64,000 bases of DNA, from assembly GCA_964496205.1 (NCBI GenBank), contig CAZBXV010000003.1, positions 1 to 64,000 on the forward strand, written 5' to 3'. Position numbers and translations under genes: made by a program. Every line of letters begins with the position of its first letter. Positions within the stretch are counted from its first letter, which is position 1. Source of the stretch: CAYLHS01 sp964496205 (lineage in GTDB: Bacteria > Actinomycetota > Acidimicrobiia > Spongiisociales > UBA4744). This document shows, in pieces, positions 33,095-42,080 of the stretch. The notes below the pieces were generated by a model. The model saw only the letters and a list, made by a program, of their open reading frames with translations. It searched no databases and was not told the DNA's origin.

Positions 33095-34857
33095 CACCCA
33101 CCGTAGATCTCATCGATGACGCCGCCGTACTTGTGGCCGACGAATGCACGTTTCACCTTCAACGTCGGGGTCAGTTCCCCGCCGCCGATCGTGAAGTCAC
33201 CCGGCAGGATCCTGAACTGGCGAATCGACTCGGCTTTCGAGACCGCCTTGTTTGCCTCGGCGACGGCCCCTTCGATTTCGGCGACCAGTTCAGGGTCGCG
33301 TGACATATCCCCGCCCTTTCCACGCCGGGACGCCCACTCGGTGACCGTTTCATCGTCGAGCGTGACGAGCGCTGCGATGAACGGTTTGGCGTCTCCCACC
33401 ACCATGCACTGGCTGACGAGCGGGTGAGCCCTGAGCCTGTCTTCCAGGACTGCCGGGGCCACGTTCTTGCCTCCGGCGGTCACGAGGATCTCCTTCTTGC
33501 GACCGGTGATACTCAGGAATCCCTCATCGTCGAGTTCCCCGACATCGCCCGAGTGGAACCAGCCGTCCTGGTCGAACACCTCACCGTTTGCGGCATCGTT
33601 GTTCCAGTAGCCGCGAAACACACAGCCGCCCTTCATGAGGATCTCGCCGTCTGAGCCGATCGCCACCGACATGCCGGGGGTGGGACGGCCGACAGTGCCG
33701 ATCTTCACCTCCGACGGCCGGTTGAAGAACGTGGCGGCGGTTGTCTCGGTGAGTCCGTAGCCTTCCAGGACGACAAGCCCGATGCCTTTGAAGAAATGGC
33801 CGAGCCGCTCACCGAGAGCAGCGGCCCCGGAGATCGCGTAGGTGAGATTCCCTCCGAATACGTCCCGTAGCTTCCCGTAGACGAGTTTGTCGAACACGGC
33901 GTGAAGCACACGCGTCTTGAAGCCGGGTGACGGCTGCGACGAGTACTCGATTGCGACCTTTGCCGCCATGTCGAAGATGCGTCCCTTGCCCTCTCCCTCA
34001 GCCCTGAGCTTGGCCCCGTTGTACACCTTCTCGAACACTCGCGGCACCGCGAATACCCACCGAGGCTTGAACATCCCGAACTCCTCGGCCAGGTTCTGCA
34101 TGCCGGTCGCGTACCCCATCCTGACCCCGACTGCGGCACAGCCGACCTGGACGATCTGGGCGAACGAGTGGGCCAACGGGAGGAACACAAGCGTCGAGTT
34201 GCCTTCTTTGAAGAGGTCGGGCAGCGCGGCAATCACGTTTCGACCCGTGTAGATGTAGTTGCGATGGGTCAGCTGGCAGCCCTTCGGGTTGCCTGTCGTG
34301 CCCGATGTGTAGATGAGAGTTGCCAGGTCGTCGTGGCTGATGGCGGCCGACCGCTTCATCACCTCTGCGCGAACCGCGTCCTGAATATCGGCTTGACCGA
34401 GCTCCCCTCCCTCAATCGTGATGACGGTGCGGCACGCCGGAAGCGATGGTGCGACCTGGTCGTACACCGAGCGGAGCTTTTCGTTCTCACAGAACAGGGC
34501 CACGCTTCCGCTGTCGCCCATGATCCAGGCGACCTGATCGGGAGACGAGGTCTCGTAGATCGTGACGAGGGCGGCACCCACCGCCCAGACGGCAAACTGG
34601 ATCAACGTGTACTCGTAGCGAGTCGCCGAGAACACTGCCACGCGATCACCCGGTTGTACCCCCGCTTCCACCAGCGTGGCGGCAAGCCTCACGATGCGCT
34701 CCACAACGTCGGCGGCTCGAATATCCACGAACGCGTCGCCATCCCGGTACGCGAGCGCGAGCGCGTTCGGATGGGTCTTGGCCCGATCGAGCAATGCCCG
34801 CAGCGCGTTGTCGTCGGGCGACAGCCGCACGTCGCCCGGGCTGGTGTACGCCCTCAC
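33094..34857 (-). CDS. Long-chain acyl-CoA ligase (FadD15-like AMP-forming)
   Basis: A 587-residue adenylate-forming enzyme. It has LIYTSGTTGNPKGC (P-loop A3), GYGLTETTA and FHSGDVGELDDEGFLSITGRKKE (A7/A8 hinge). The C-terminal lysine in TPTLKVKR supplies the adenylation Lys. A YNGAKLRAEGEGKG stretch and overall length near 600 fit long-chain FadD15-type ligases, which activate fatty acids with ATP and CoA. GTG 34857 is selected because GGGAGGGC lies upstream and longer starts lack family similarity. Its stop overlaps the glucosidase start. Confidence 0.9.
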   Translation of the reverse strand: MRAYTSPGDVRLSPDDNALRALLDRAKTHPNALALAYRDGDAFVDIRAADVVERIVRLAATLVEAGVQPGDRVAVFSATRYEYTLIQFAVWAVGAALVTIYETSSPDQVAWIMGDSGSVALFCENEKLRSVYDQVAPSLPACRTVITIEGGELGQADIQDAVRAEVMKRSAAISHDDLATLIYTSGTTGNPKGCQLTHRNYIYTGRNVIAALPDLFKEGNSTLVFLPLAHSFAQIVQVGCAAVGVRMGYATGMQNLAEEFGMFKPRWVFAVPRVFEKVYNGAKLRAEGEGKGRIFDMAAKVAIEYSSQPSPGFKTRVLHAVFDKLVYGKLRDVFGGNLTYAISGAAALGERLGHFFKGIGLVVLEGYGLTETTAATFFNRPSEVKIGTVGRPTPGMSVAIGSDGEILMKGGCVFRGYWNNDAANGEVFDQDGWFHSGDVGELDDEGFLSITGRKKEILVTAGGKNVAPAVLEDRLRAHPLVSQCMVVGDAKPFIAALVTLDDETVTEWASRRGKGGDMSRDPELVAEIEGAVAEANKAVSKAESIRQFRILPGDFTIGGGELTPTLKVKRAFVGHKYGGVIDEIYGG

Positions 34858-34909
34858 TTGCCCTCCCTCTCGACCTGTCAAAACCCTAGTGCGCGGCGAC
34901 CGTTCGCGC

Positions 34910-36040
34910 TCAGACATCCTGGACGACGGCGCCCGACTCCAGCAGTCCCTCGATCTCCGAGACGGCGAAGCCGAACGACTCCAGAACACGAACCGTGTCG
35001 TGTCCCGTCGTTCGAACGGATCCCGGCGTGCCGGCACGTGTCCTGCTGAATCGCGGTACCGGCGCGGTCTGGATTGCCCCGTCGGCTTCAAAGAACGTGC
35101 CCCTGGCTGCATTGTGTTCGTGCCGAGGAGCTTCGTCGGGTGTCAGAACCGGAACTACGCACGCACTCGTTCCGTGGAAGACCTCGATCCACTGGTCGCG
35201 GGTTCTCGAAGCAAACACCTCCTTGAACGTGGCACGGAGCCCCGGCCACTGCACACGGTCGTACTGCTCTGGAAGCGCTTCGGGGTCCAAACCAAGCCCC
35301 GCCACGAGTTCGGCGTAAAACTGGGGCTCGAGGGCTCCAACCGCGAGATACCTGCCATCGGCGGTCTCGTAGACCGAGTAGAAGGGCGCTCCTCCATCGA
35401 TGATGTTCTCACCACGGCCACCTTCCCACTGGCCGGCTGCAGCCAGGGCTCTCGGGAACATCCCGAGGTAGGCGGCACCCTCGACCATGGAAACGTCGAT
35501 CACTTGGCCCGCTCCCGAGCGCCCAGCCTCCAGGAGACCGGCGAGAAGTCCGACGGCGAGAAACATCCCCCCTCCTCCGAGATCTCCAACGAGATTGAGA
35601 GGGACCACGGGCGGGCCACCCGGTTCGCCAATGAGGTCGAGCACACCAGACAACGCGACGTAGTCGATGTCGTGGCCGGCATCGGACGTCATCGGTCCGT
35701 CCTGCCCGTACCCGGTCATCCGGCCATAGACGAGCCTGGGGTTCCTCTCGAGGACGACGTCCGGTCCGATGCCTAGCCGTTCAGCGACTCCGGGCCGGAA
35801 CCCTTCGATGAACCCATCGGCCCGTTCAACCATCCTGAGAACGACTTCGGCGGCCGAATCGTGTTTCAGGTCGATCGCGACAGTCTCTCGTCCGCGGTGG
35901 AGAAGATCCCGGTAGGGGGTTGGACCGGGACGCGCGACGCGAACGACGCGGGCCCCGAGATCGGCCAGCATCATGCCACAGAATGGACCTGGTCCGATCG
36001 ATCCGATCTCTATGAAGGTCAGTCCTACCAGCGGCCCCAT
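34910..36040 (-). CDS. CoA transferase family III (alpha-methylacyl-CoA racemase-like)
   Basis: A 376-residue CaiB/BaiF-family protein. It has IGPGPFCGMMLADLGARVVRV near the N-terminus, RGRETVAIDLK, GFIEGFRPGVAERLG and GHDIDYVALSG, where Asp and His match the family active-site region. The FYSVYETADGRYLAVGALEPQFYAEL segment is typical of alpha-methylacyl-CoA racemases, which invert the alpha-methyl centre before beta-oxidation. Its ATG overlaps the SDR stop by one base (TGATG). The context of acyl-CoA genes fits racemisation of branched fatty acids. Confidence 0.87.
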   Translation of the reverse strand: MGPLVGLTFIEIGSIGPGPFCGMMLADLGARVVRVARPGPTPYRDLLHRGRETVAIDLKHDSAAEVVLRMVERADGFIEGFRPGVAERLGIGPDVVLERNPRLVYGRMTGYGQDGPMTSDAGHDIDYVALSGVLDLIGEPGGPPVVPLNLVGDLGGGGMFLAVGLLAGLLEAGRSGAGQVIDVSMVEGAAYLGMFPRALAAAGQWEGGRGENIIDGGAPFYSVYETADGRYLAVGALEPQFYAELVAGLGLDPEALPEQYDRVQWPGLRATFKEVFASRTRDQWIEVFHGTSACVVPVLTPDEAPRHEHNAARGTFFEADGAIQTAPVPRFSRTRAGTPGSVRTTGHDTVRVLESFGFAVSEIEGLLESGAVVQDV

Positions 36041-36810
36041 CAGCGGGGACCCAACCTCGCAGCGGCGTCGAGACGAATCACTTCGCCGTTGAGCATTGGA
36101 TTCTCGACGATCGAAACCACCAGAGATCCGAGCTCTTCTGGCAGGCCGAGTCGTTTGGGGAAGACGTGCACCTTCGCCAACGACTCCCTGACCTCGTCCC
36201 CCACTGCTCCGAGCATTGGCGTGTCCATGATGCCGGGAGCGATCGCCATCACCCTGATCCCGTGTGAGGCGAGATCCCGTGCAACCGGCAATGTCAACGA
36301 CACGATTCCGCCCTTCGACGCCGAGTAGGCAGCTTGACCGATCTGACCCTCGAACGCAGCGATGGACGCGACGTTGACGATCACGCCCCGCTCGCCATCC
36401 TCAGTCGGTTCGTTCTTGCTCATCGCCCCGGCCGTACGCCTGGTCATGTCGAACAACCCGATCAGATTGACGTCGATCACCTTCTTGAATCGATCGATCG
36501 GGAAAAGCGCTCCGTCCCTTCCGATCATTCTGTGGCCGACGAGAATCCCGGCGGCGTTGACACAGATGTCGACCCGACCGAAAGCTGACATCACCTGATC
36601 GACGGCCCACCCGACGGAGTTCGTGTCCGTGACATCGACAGGCACGAACACGGTGCTGTCACCGAGTTCTCTTGCGACGTCCTTACCTGCCGACTGCTCG
36701 AGATCGAGCAGCGCGACCCGAGCACCGCGCTCGAGGAGCTTGACAGCGGCCCCCCTGCCGAGCCCTCCGGCTCCTCCCGTCACAACCGCGACACGGCGGC
36801 TGATGTCCAT
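36040..36810 (-). CDS. SDR, 3-hydroxyacyl-CoA dehydrogenase type II-like
   Basis: A 256-residue SDR close to 17-beta-HSD10-type enzymes. The N-terminus is VAVVTGGAGGLGRGAAVKLLERGARVALLDLE, then NAAGI, IVNVASIAAFEGQIGQAAYSASKGG (Ser, Tyr, Lys) and MAIAPGIMDTPML. This arrangement is common to 3-hydroxyacyl-CoA dehydrogenases. ATG 36810 has AGGAGGACA upstream and follows the cytochrome c gene by 10 bases. It is the second gene of an operon that continues into the CoA transferase. Confidence 0.87.
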   Translation of the reverse strand: MDISRRVAVVTGGAGGLGRGAAVKLLERGARVALLDLEQSAGKDVARELGDSTVFVPVDVTDTNSVGWAVDQVMSAFGRVDICVNAAGILVGHRMIGRDGALFPIDRFKKVIDVNLIGLFDMTRRTAGAMSKNEPTEDGERGVIVNVASIAAFEGQIGQAAYSASKGGIVSLTLPVARDLASHGIRVMAIAPGIMDTPMLGAVGDEVRESLAKVHVFPKRLGLPEELGSLVVSIVENPMLNGEVIRLDAAARLGPR

Positions 36811-36820
36811 TGCTGTCCTC

Positions 36821-37129
36821 CTATCCCTGCTGCCGATCTCGGATGTATGTGATCACTCGTTCCGCTTGCTCATTGCTGAGCGTTCCTTTGAACGACGGCA
36901 TCCGACCGAGTCCGTTCTCGATCGTGAATCGGAAGAACTCGTCGCTCATGTCGGCTGCTTCGGAACCTACCCCCAACGCCGGGCCGATGCCGCCTTGGAG
37001 GTCGGAGCCGTGGCATCTCGCACAAATGGTCTGGAAGATCTTCTCGCCACTCGCGTCGGGCGATATCGTCTTGAAGGAACACGCCGACAGCAGCACGCAG
37101 AGGACGAACGGTACAACGAGGCGTTTCAC
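36821..37129 (-). CDS. Small class I cytochrome c, lipoprotein
   Basis: A 102-residue lipoprotein (lipobox LLSACSF) with a single heme site, CARCH (about 36-40), and a distal Met in LGRMPSFKG. It probably shuttles electrons at the outer face of the membrane. It starts at GTG 37129, 8 bases after TAACCT (37138-37143). A small c-type cytochrome leading an operon of acyl-CoA genes is unusual, and no oxidase is nearby. Confidence 0.85.
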   Translation of the reverse strand: MKRLVVPFVLCVLLSACSFKTISPDASGEKIFQTICARCHGSDLQGGIGPALGVGSEAADMSDEFFRFTIENGLGRMPSFKGTLSNEQAERVITYIRDRQQG

Positions 37130-37197
37130 GATCCGTGAGGTTACAGGGGAACCCGACGCCCTGGTCAGGACGTCTCAATGACGACGAAAGGAACTCC
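37130..37197. promoter_or_regulatory. Divergent intergenic region, cytochrome c / SIMPL
   Basis: TAACCT on the minus strand serves the cytochrome operon. The plus-strand gene has AAAGGA before its ATG and so is leadered; its -10 box is not clear. Confidence 0.35.
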
Positions 37198-37920
37198 ATG
37201 CGAAGACTGCTCTCACTCGGTTCAGTCGTCGGAATCGCCCTTCTGACGCTCACCGCCTGCACACCAAATGTCAACGTCACAAACACGCCGTCGGGAACGA
37301 CAGGCATTCAGGTAGTCGGGCAAGGCGAAGTGACAGGCACGCCAGACACGCTCACCATCGACCTCGGTATCAGTGTGCTGCGCCCTGGTGTCTCAGAGGC
37401 CGCCGACGAGGCGGCGTCTCTCGCAACCGACCTGATCAACGCGATCGAAGCTCAGGGCGTCGACACAAAGGACGTCCAGACCCGCAACTACTCGATCTAC
37501 CCCGAGTACACCTACTCGAATTCGACCCAGACTCTGGCCGGCTACCGAGTGACCAACACGGTCACGGCCAAGATCCATGACATCGAGGCTGCCGGTCGCA
37601 TCATCGATGCTGCGACCGCTGCCGGCGGTGACGCCGTGCAGGTATCGTCGGTTTCGTTCTCGCTCGAGGATGACGAAGCTCTGTTGTCGGATGCTCGGAC
37701 GAGAGCCTGGAACGACGCGTACACGAAGGCAGAACAGCTTGCGTCACTGTCCGGCGTGAGTCTCGGCTCGGCGCAGTCGATCGTCGAGTCGGTATCCAGC
37801 GAGAATCCTGTCACCTACTACGCAGCTGAAGGTGCTCGTGATGCGGTATCAACGCCCATCGAGGCCGGCTCGCAGAAGGTGACCGTCATCCTGACGGTTC
37901 AGTTCTCGATCAACGGCTGA
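37198..37920 (+). CDS. SIMPL-domain (DUF541) lipoprotein
   Basis: A 240-residue secreted lipoprotein (lipobox LLTLTACTP). The SIMPL domain runs from about residue 38, with GIQVVGQGEVTGTPDTLTIDLGI at the start. The central NYSIYPEYTYSNSTQTLAGYRVTNTVTAKI region is typical. A C-terminal TPIEAGSQKVTVILTVQFSI strand closes it. DUF541 proteins are thought to be involved in oxidative or envelope stress, with no defined activity. ATG 37198 is preceded by AAAGGA. Confidence 0.88.
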   Translation: MRRLLSLGSVVGIALLTLTACTPNVNVTNTPSGTTGIQVVGQGEVTGTPDTLTIDLGISVLRPGVSEAADEAASLATDLINAIEAQGVDTKDVQTRNYSIYPEYTYSNSTQTLAGYRVTNTVTAKIHDIEAAGRIIDAATAAGGDAVQVSSVSFSLEDDEALLSDARTRAWNDAYTKAEQLASLSGVSLGSAQSIVESVSSENPVTYYAAEGARDAVSTPIEAGSQKVTVILTVQFSING

Positions 37921-37995
37921 TCCAATCTGGCCTCTGACAGCTCTCGGAGACGAAGTCCCAGTGCGGGAGGAGGATCCCGTGCGTTCGGTCGGCTG

Positions 37996-38490
37996 TCACC
38001 CGAGAAGCGCCGACCCGCCGACGGTGAGCAGCGACACGACCACTCCGGCGACGAGCACGCCAATGGAGATCAATACGGTCGCCCTTTTCGGCTCGACACC
38101 GAACACAAAAGCGGCCAGTGCTCCACTCCACGCTCCGGTGATCGGAAGCGGGATCGCCACAAACGTGATCAGGGCGGCGTCGCGAAGACGGTCGAAACGA
38201 GCGGTATGCCGGCGGCGCGTGTGCTCGAAGAGTCGTTCAAGCACCCTTCGCAACCATGACCAATGGTCCTCCGCCCACACGGTGAATGGTCCAAGCAAGA
38301 CCAGGATGAAGGGCACCGGAAGGATGTTGCCGATCACCGACCAGACGAATGCCTGAGGGATCGACATGTCGAGAACCTTGGCGGCAAAAGGGAGCGCGAA
38401 TCTCAACTCGGTGATCGGAATCGCTGCCAGCAAGATGACTGCGAGAGGTTCTGGAAAGCGCTGGACAAACGAGGTGATGGCGTCGCGCAT
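37996..38490 (-). CDS. Small multidrug-export-like membrane protein (COG2426)
   Basis: A 164-residue membrane protein with about four to five helices. It shows PLAVILLAAIPITELRFALPFA near the N-terminus, the ELRxAxP-like pattern of the Sm_multidrug_ex family. Further on are WSVIGNILPVPFILVLLG and FVAIPLPITGAWSGALAAFVFG with the PLP-GAW motif. Function is only inferred by name; direct drug export has not been shown for this family. It is convergent with the SIMPL gene. CATACT lies 6 bases upstream of the ATG as a possible variant -10. Confidence 0.8.
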   Translation of the reverse strand: MRDAITSFVQRFPEPLAVILLAAIPITELRFALPFAAKVLDMSIPQAFVWSVIGNILPVPFILVLLGPFTVWAEDHWSWLRRVLERLFEHTRRRHTARFDRLRDAALITFVAIPLPITGAWSGALAAFVFGVEPKRATVLISIGVLVAGVVVSLLTVGGSALLG

Positions 38491-38518
38491 TCCAGCAGTA
38501 TGGCCGTCCGAGAGCCTT

Positions 38519-38548
38519 TTGACACGTTCTCCGCGACGTAGCTACGAT
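38519..38548 (+). promoter_or_regulatory. Canonical promoter with no downstream gene
   Basis: TTGACA (38519-38524) and TACGAT (38543-38548) are 18 bases apart. Transcription from about 38555 would read a 150-base region with no open frame and five hairpins, so a non-coding RNA is likely. Confidence 0.55.
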
Positions 38549-38554
38549 CAGAAA

Positions 38555-38702
38555 CGTCGGGTGCCACCCACACCCGATACCCCAACAAGCGCATTGGGTT
38601 GCGGGCAAGGACTCCCTGGCGCCTTCCCGGCACAACGGCCCATTGCGGCTCTTCGCAAGAAGAGCTACGAGGCTCCGGTTCTACCCCCTTGCCGGGGCCT
38701 CG
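38555..38702 (+). ncRNA. Candidate non-coding RNA with five hairpins
   Basis: Downstream of the promoter the plus strand folds into: TCGGGTG/CACCCGA around CCACCCA (38557-38577); CCCAA/TTGGG (38581-38598); a bulged stem CGGGCAAGG / CCTTCCCG (about 38601-38629); GCTCTT/AAGAGC (38648-38665); and a perfect 11-base stem CGAGGCTCCGG (38668-38678) with CCGGGGCCTCG (38692-38702), containing one G-T pair and a C5 loop. The last stem could end the transcript but has no T tract. I do not recognise the class. The end overlaps the 3' end of the antiporter gene in antisense. Confidence 0.5.
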
Positions 38703-38719
38703 TCACATGTTGGGTCCGC

Positions 38720-40888
38720 TCATCGTCGACCGGGCAGCCCCACCATGACGACTGGAATCGGCGCGTGTTCGATGATGTAGCTGGTGTCATGCCCGAGGAA
38801 TGGCCGGTCGGTCAGGGGCCTTGTCGAGGTGCCAAGAACCAGAAGATCGAAGGTCCCCGACCCGGCGACCGAGAGGACCTCGTCGACCGCGTTCGGAGCG
38901 ACAGCGATCAGCGTTTCGACCAAGATGCCCAACTTCGTGCCGAGAGCCGCCGCCTCCGCAACAAGCTCATTCGCATCCCTCCTCGCCTCCGACTCTCTGG
39001 CCGTCTCCAACATGACGCCTTGGCCGGAGGGCCGGTTCACGACGTGGAGTGCGGTGGCTGCTCCGGAGCTGCGACGAGCGACTGCATAGGCGAACTCCTC
39101 GGCCGCCCTCGTCGACAGGTCGTTTGAGACAGGTACGAGAAGACGACTTGGGAGATCGGCTGGTACCTCCGTGGCCGTCCGGACGATCACGACGGGAAGC
39201 TGAACCTTGGCGAGCGTCCTGTCGACAACGGTTGAGAACATGCCCTTTTCGTCCGAGTCCTCCTCGGATGCGCCCATCACCACCAGGTCATGGCCCAGAG
39301 CCGACTCGGCAACGATGGCAGTGACGGGATCGGTTGACCGCTTCCGAACGATTCGGCGTTCGAGATCACCGAGTTCGGAGAGAACGCACTCTGCGCTCGC
39401 CGTGTGGTCGGTCCTCCGCAGCAGGCGACTCCACAGGGTCGGGAGCGTGCCCTCGACAACAAGGACCGTCACTTCAGCGCGCGGGAAGGCAGCCGCGACC
39501 AACCGGGCCGCAAACGCGCTGTTGGTCCCGCCGCGAGTCGGCAGGAGAATCCGGTGTGAATTGAGCAGCAGCGACTGCTCTCGAAGTGCTTCTTCATCGA
39601 GCCGGCGGCGTTCCTCTTCGTTGATGCCACGGTCGCTGACGGTGAGCCGAAGCAGCTGCGGTGCGACGATCGAAGTGATCAGCGCCGTCAGTACGAGGAC
39701 GGTGAACGCCGACTCGGCGAGGACACCGAGATTGAGGCCGATGATGGCCACAACGACACCCATTGCGCCGAGTGCCGAGAGCCCCGCGCCGAGCACCACC
39801 CCTTGGTGTAGACGAAGTCCTCCGATACGGGCTCCGACCATCGTTCCGAACACTTTGGCGGCGATCGCGAGTATCACGATCGCAATCAGCCACCAGACGG
39901 CCCCGCCTTGAAGCGCACCGAAGTCGACCCTCAAACCCGAGTAGGCGAAGAAGATCGGAGCAAAGAAGCTGATCGTTACCGACTCGAGGATCTCCCTGGC
40001 CCTCGGGAGTTGGTGCCTGGTTACTCCGAGAAGGATGCCGACGATGAACGCGCCGAGGATCGCTTCCAATCCGAGTGCTTGCGTGATCGCTGCTCCGACC
40101 AACCCAGCTACCACCATGACAGTAAGCGCAGCGGTCACACTCGATCCGCCGCGCAATGACATCTTGAACAGCCGATCCAGCAGCCAGCGACCCACCGTGG
40201 CCGCAAGTACCAGGAACACGATCAGCCCGAAAAACGACATCACGAGTGCTCCGAGATCGAATTCTCCCCGAATGGCAACACCGGACAGCGCAGCCAGGAT
40301 CAGCCAGCCGATCGCGTCCATGGTCATGCCCGCAGCCAGCGTGATTTGCCCGAAATCGCGCCGAAGGAAACCAAGATCGGCCAGGATCTTCGCAACGACC
40401 GGAAGTGCGGATACAGACAACGCCAGAGCGAAGAAAGCCGCGAACAGGCCCATGCCACGTTCACCCACGAATGAGTCCGGAACCACGAACGCGAGTGCGA
40501 AGAACAACATGAACGGGATCATGAAGCTGCCCAACGACACACCTGCTGCCGCTTCTCGAAACCGTCGGATGATCGCAAGGTCGGTTTCGTAGCCCAGTGC
40601 GACAAGCAGCATGATGACGCCGATCCACGCAAGGCCGAATACGACGGCATCGACGGTCGTGTGCCCATGGCCAAACAACCAGGTGTACCCGTCAGGAAAC
40701 AACGATCCGAAGATGGACGGTCCAAGCACGATACCGGCGACCAGCTCTCCGACAACCGGCGGCTGCCCAATCCGTCCTGCGAGTCCTCCGAGGATCCGGG
40801 CAAGTCCAACGAGCACGGCGACCTGGACCAGTGTGACAAGCAACTGGTGTTCGTCGAGCGGTGCCGATGTCACGGCCGCCAGGATCAC
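38720..40888 (-). CDS. CPA2-family cation:proton antiporter (Kef-type) with two C-terminal Usp domains
   Basis: A 722-residue membrane protein. About twelve helices (residues 10-410) form the Na+/H+ exchanger domain, with GRIGQPPVVGELVAGIVLGPS and AALGLEAILGAFIVGILLG. The C-terminal half holds two tandem universal-stress-like domains (for example HRILLPTRGGTNSAFAARLV and SRLLVPVSNDLSTRAAEEFA, each ending in PVVIV/PVVMVG). The Usp modules probably bind nucleotide and gate transport. The GTG start overlaps the ychF stop (GTGA), so expression is coupled to that GTPase. Confidence 0.87.
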   Translation of the reverse strand: MILAAVTSAPLDEHQLLVTLVQVAVLVGLARILGGLAGRIGQPPVVGELVAGIVLGPSIFGSLFPDGYTWLFGHGHTTVDAVVFGLAWIGVIMLLVALGYETDLAIIRRFREAAAGVSLGSFMIPFMLFFALAFVVPDSFVGERGMGLFAAFFALALSVSALPVVAKILADLGFLRRDFGQITLAAGMTMDAIGWLILAALSGVAIRGEFDLGALVMSFFGLIVFLVLAATVGRWLLDRLFKMSLRGGSSVTAALTVMVVAGLVGAAITQALGLEAILGAFIVGILLGVTRHQLPRAREILESVTISFFAPIFFAYSGLRVDFGALQGGAVWWLIAIVILAIAAKVFGTMVGARIGGLRLHQGVVLGAGLSALGAMGVVVAIIGLNLGVLAESAFTVLVLTALITSIVAPQLLRLTVSDRGINEEERRRLDEEALREQSLLLNSHRILLPTRGGTNSAFAARLVAAAFPRAEVTVLVVEGTLPTLWSRLLRRTDHTASAECVLSELGDLERRIVRKRSTDPVTAIVAESALGHDLVVMGASEEDSDEKGMFSTVVDRTLAKVQLPVVIVRTATEVPADLPSRLLVPVSNDLSTRAAEEFAYAVARRSSGAATALHVVNRPSGQGVMLETARESEARRDANELVAEAAALGTKLGILVETLIAVAPNAVDEVLSVAGSGTFDLLVLGTSTRPLTDRPFLGHDTSYIIEHAPIPVVMVGLPGRR

Positions 40889-41958
40889 ACCGAAAACCTC
40901 ACAACCAGCACGTCGCCCTCTTTGACGACGTAGTCCTTGCCTTCGACTCTCACGCCACCTTGGCTCTTCGCAGCATCCCAACCGCCGCTCTCGATCACGG
41001 TTCCAATCGGTGCGACCTCGGCCCTGATGAAACCCCTCTGGAGATCGGAGTGGATCTTGCCAGCGGCGATCGGTGCCGTCGACCCCTCACGGACCGTCCA
41101 CGCATGCGACTCCTTGGGGCCGACCGTGTAGAAGGTCAGAAGTCCCAGCGTTGAGTATGCGGCACGGACCATTTCAGCCAGTGCCCCCTCTCCGAGGCCG
41201 AGCCCGTCCAGGATCTCCTTGCGGTCATCCACAGGAAGGGCGGCAACCTCGGCTTCGATCGCGACAGACAAGGCAACGACTGCGTCACCTTCTGGTACGG
41301 CCCGCAGAACCGTGTCGACGAGGCGTTCGGGGTTCGACTCGTTCTCGTCGATGTTCACCACCCACACGGCCGGCTGAAGGGTGAGCGGGGCGAGGTCGCG
41401 AAAAGCCGCCAAGTCGGCGGCATCCCAGGACCGATCCCGCAGCGGCCTCCCCTCGCCAAGGTGGTCGGCTGCGTCCGCAATCGCATCCGCCGCACGCTTC
41501 TTCTTCGGATCCGCCGACGCCTCCTTGGCGATCTTGGGGCGCCTCCGCTCGAACACGTCGGCATCTGCCATCGTCAGCTCGAGGAGCAGCTCCTCGGCCT
41601 GAGAGACCGGATCGGTACCGGACTCGTCAGATACGATCTCCTCATCGGTGAAGGCTCGCACAACCATCACGTGCCCGTCCATCTCACGAGCCCGGCCGAG
41701 GAACTGGGTTCCGAGCCCTCCACCGTGTGACGCCATCGCAGGTAGATCGAGCAGTTCCAAGGTTGCGTGGACGATCTTCTTCGATTTCTCGATCTCCGCG
41801 GCCGCCTCGAGCAGCGGGTCGGGAATCGCCGCCACTCCGAGGTTCGGTGACGTGGTCGAAAACGGATGAGGAGCCGTCGGTGCGTCCAGCCCGGTCATCG
41901 CATTGAACAGCGCGGTCTTGCCCACATTTGAAAGACCGATGATGCCGAGTCGCGCCAT
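40885..41958 (-). CDS. ychF: YchF/OLA1 family GTPase-ATPase
   Basis: A 357-residue P-loop protein. The G1 motif GLSNVGKTALFNAM lies at residues 8-20, and the G4 region is NIDENE, the NxxE that favours ATP over GTP in OLA1/YchF. The C-terminal TGS-like end has GWDAAKSQGGVRVEGKDYVVKEGDVL. YchF binds ribosomes and affects stress responses. The ATG at 41958 is 6 bases after TACAGT, a leaderless start. It is coupled downstream to the antiporter and divergent from gpsA. Confidence 0.92.
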   Translation of the reverse strand: MARLGIIGLSNVGKTALFNAMTGLDAPTAPHPFSTTSPNLGVAAIPDPLLEAAAEIEKSKKIVHATLELLDLPAMASHGGGLGTQFLGRAREMDGHVMVVRAFTDEEIVSDESGTDPVSQAEELLLELTMADADVFERRRPKIAKEASADPKKKRAADAIADAADHLGEGRPLRDRSWDAADLAAFRDLAPLTLQPAVWVVNIDENESNPERLVDTVLRAVPEGDAVVALSVAIEAEVAALPVDDRKEILDGLGLGEGALAEMVRAAYSTLGLLTFYTVGPKESHAWTVREGSTAPIAAGKIHSDLQRGFIRAEVAPIGTVIESGGWDAAKSQGGVRVEGKDYVVKEGDVLVVRFSV

Positions 41959-42080
41959 GGGAACACTGTACCGGTGCTCGGGCCCTGAAGATGAAACTGG
42001 TCCGCCCGCGTCGATGGGGTTCGGAATTTGTGCGGCGGGCACCGACCGGCGCCCCTTCCAGTGACTACGGTACGGACGCG
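41959..42080. promoter_or_regulatory. Divergent promoter region ychF / gpsA
   Basis: TACAGT (41965-41970, minus) ends 6 bases before the ychF start. TACGGT (42066-42071, plus) ends 9 bases before the gpsA ATG. Confidence 0.45.
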
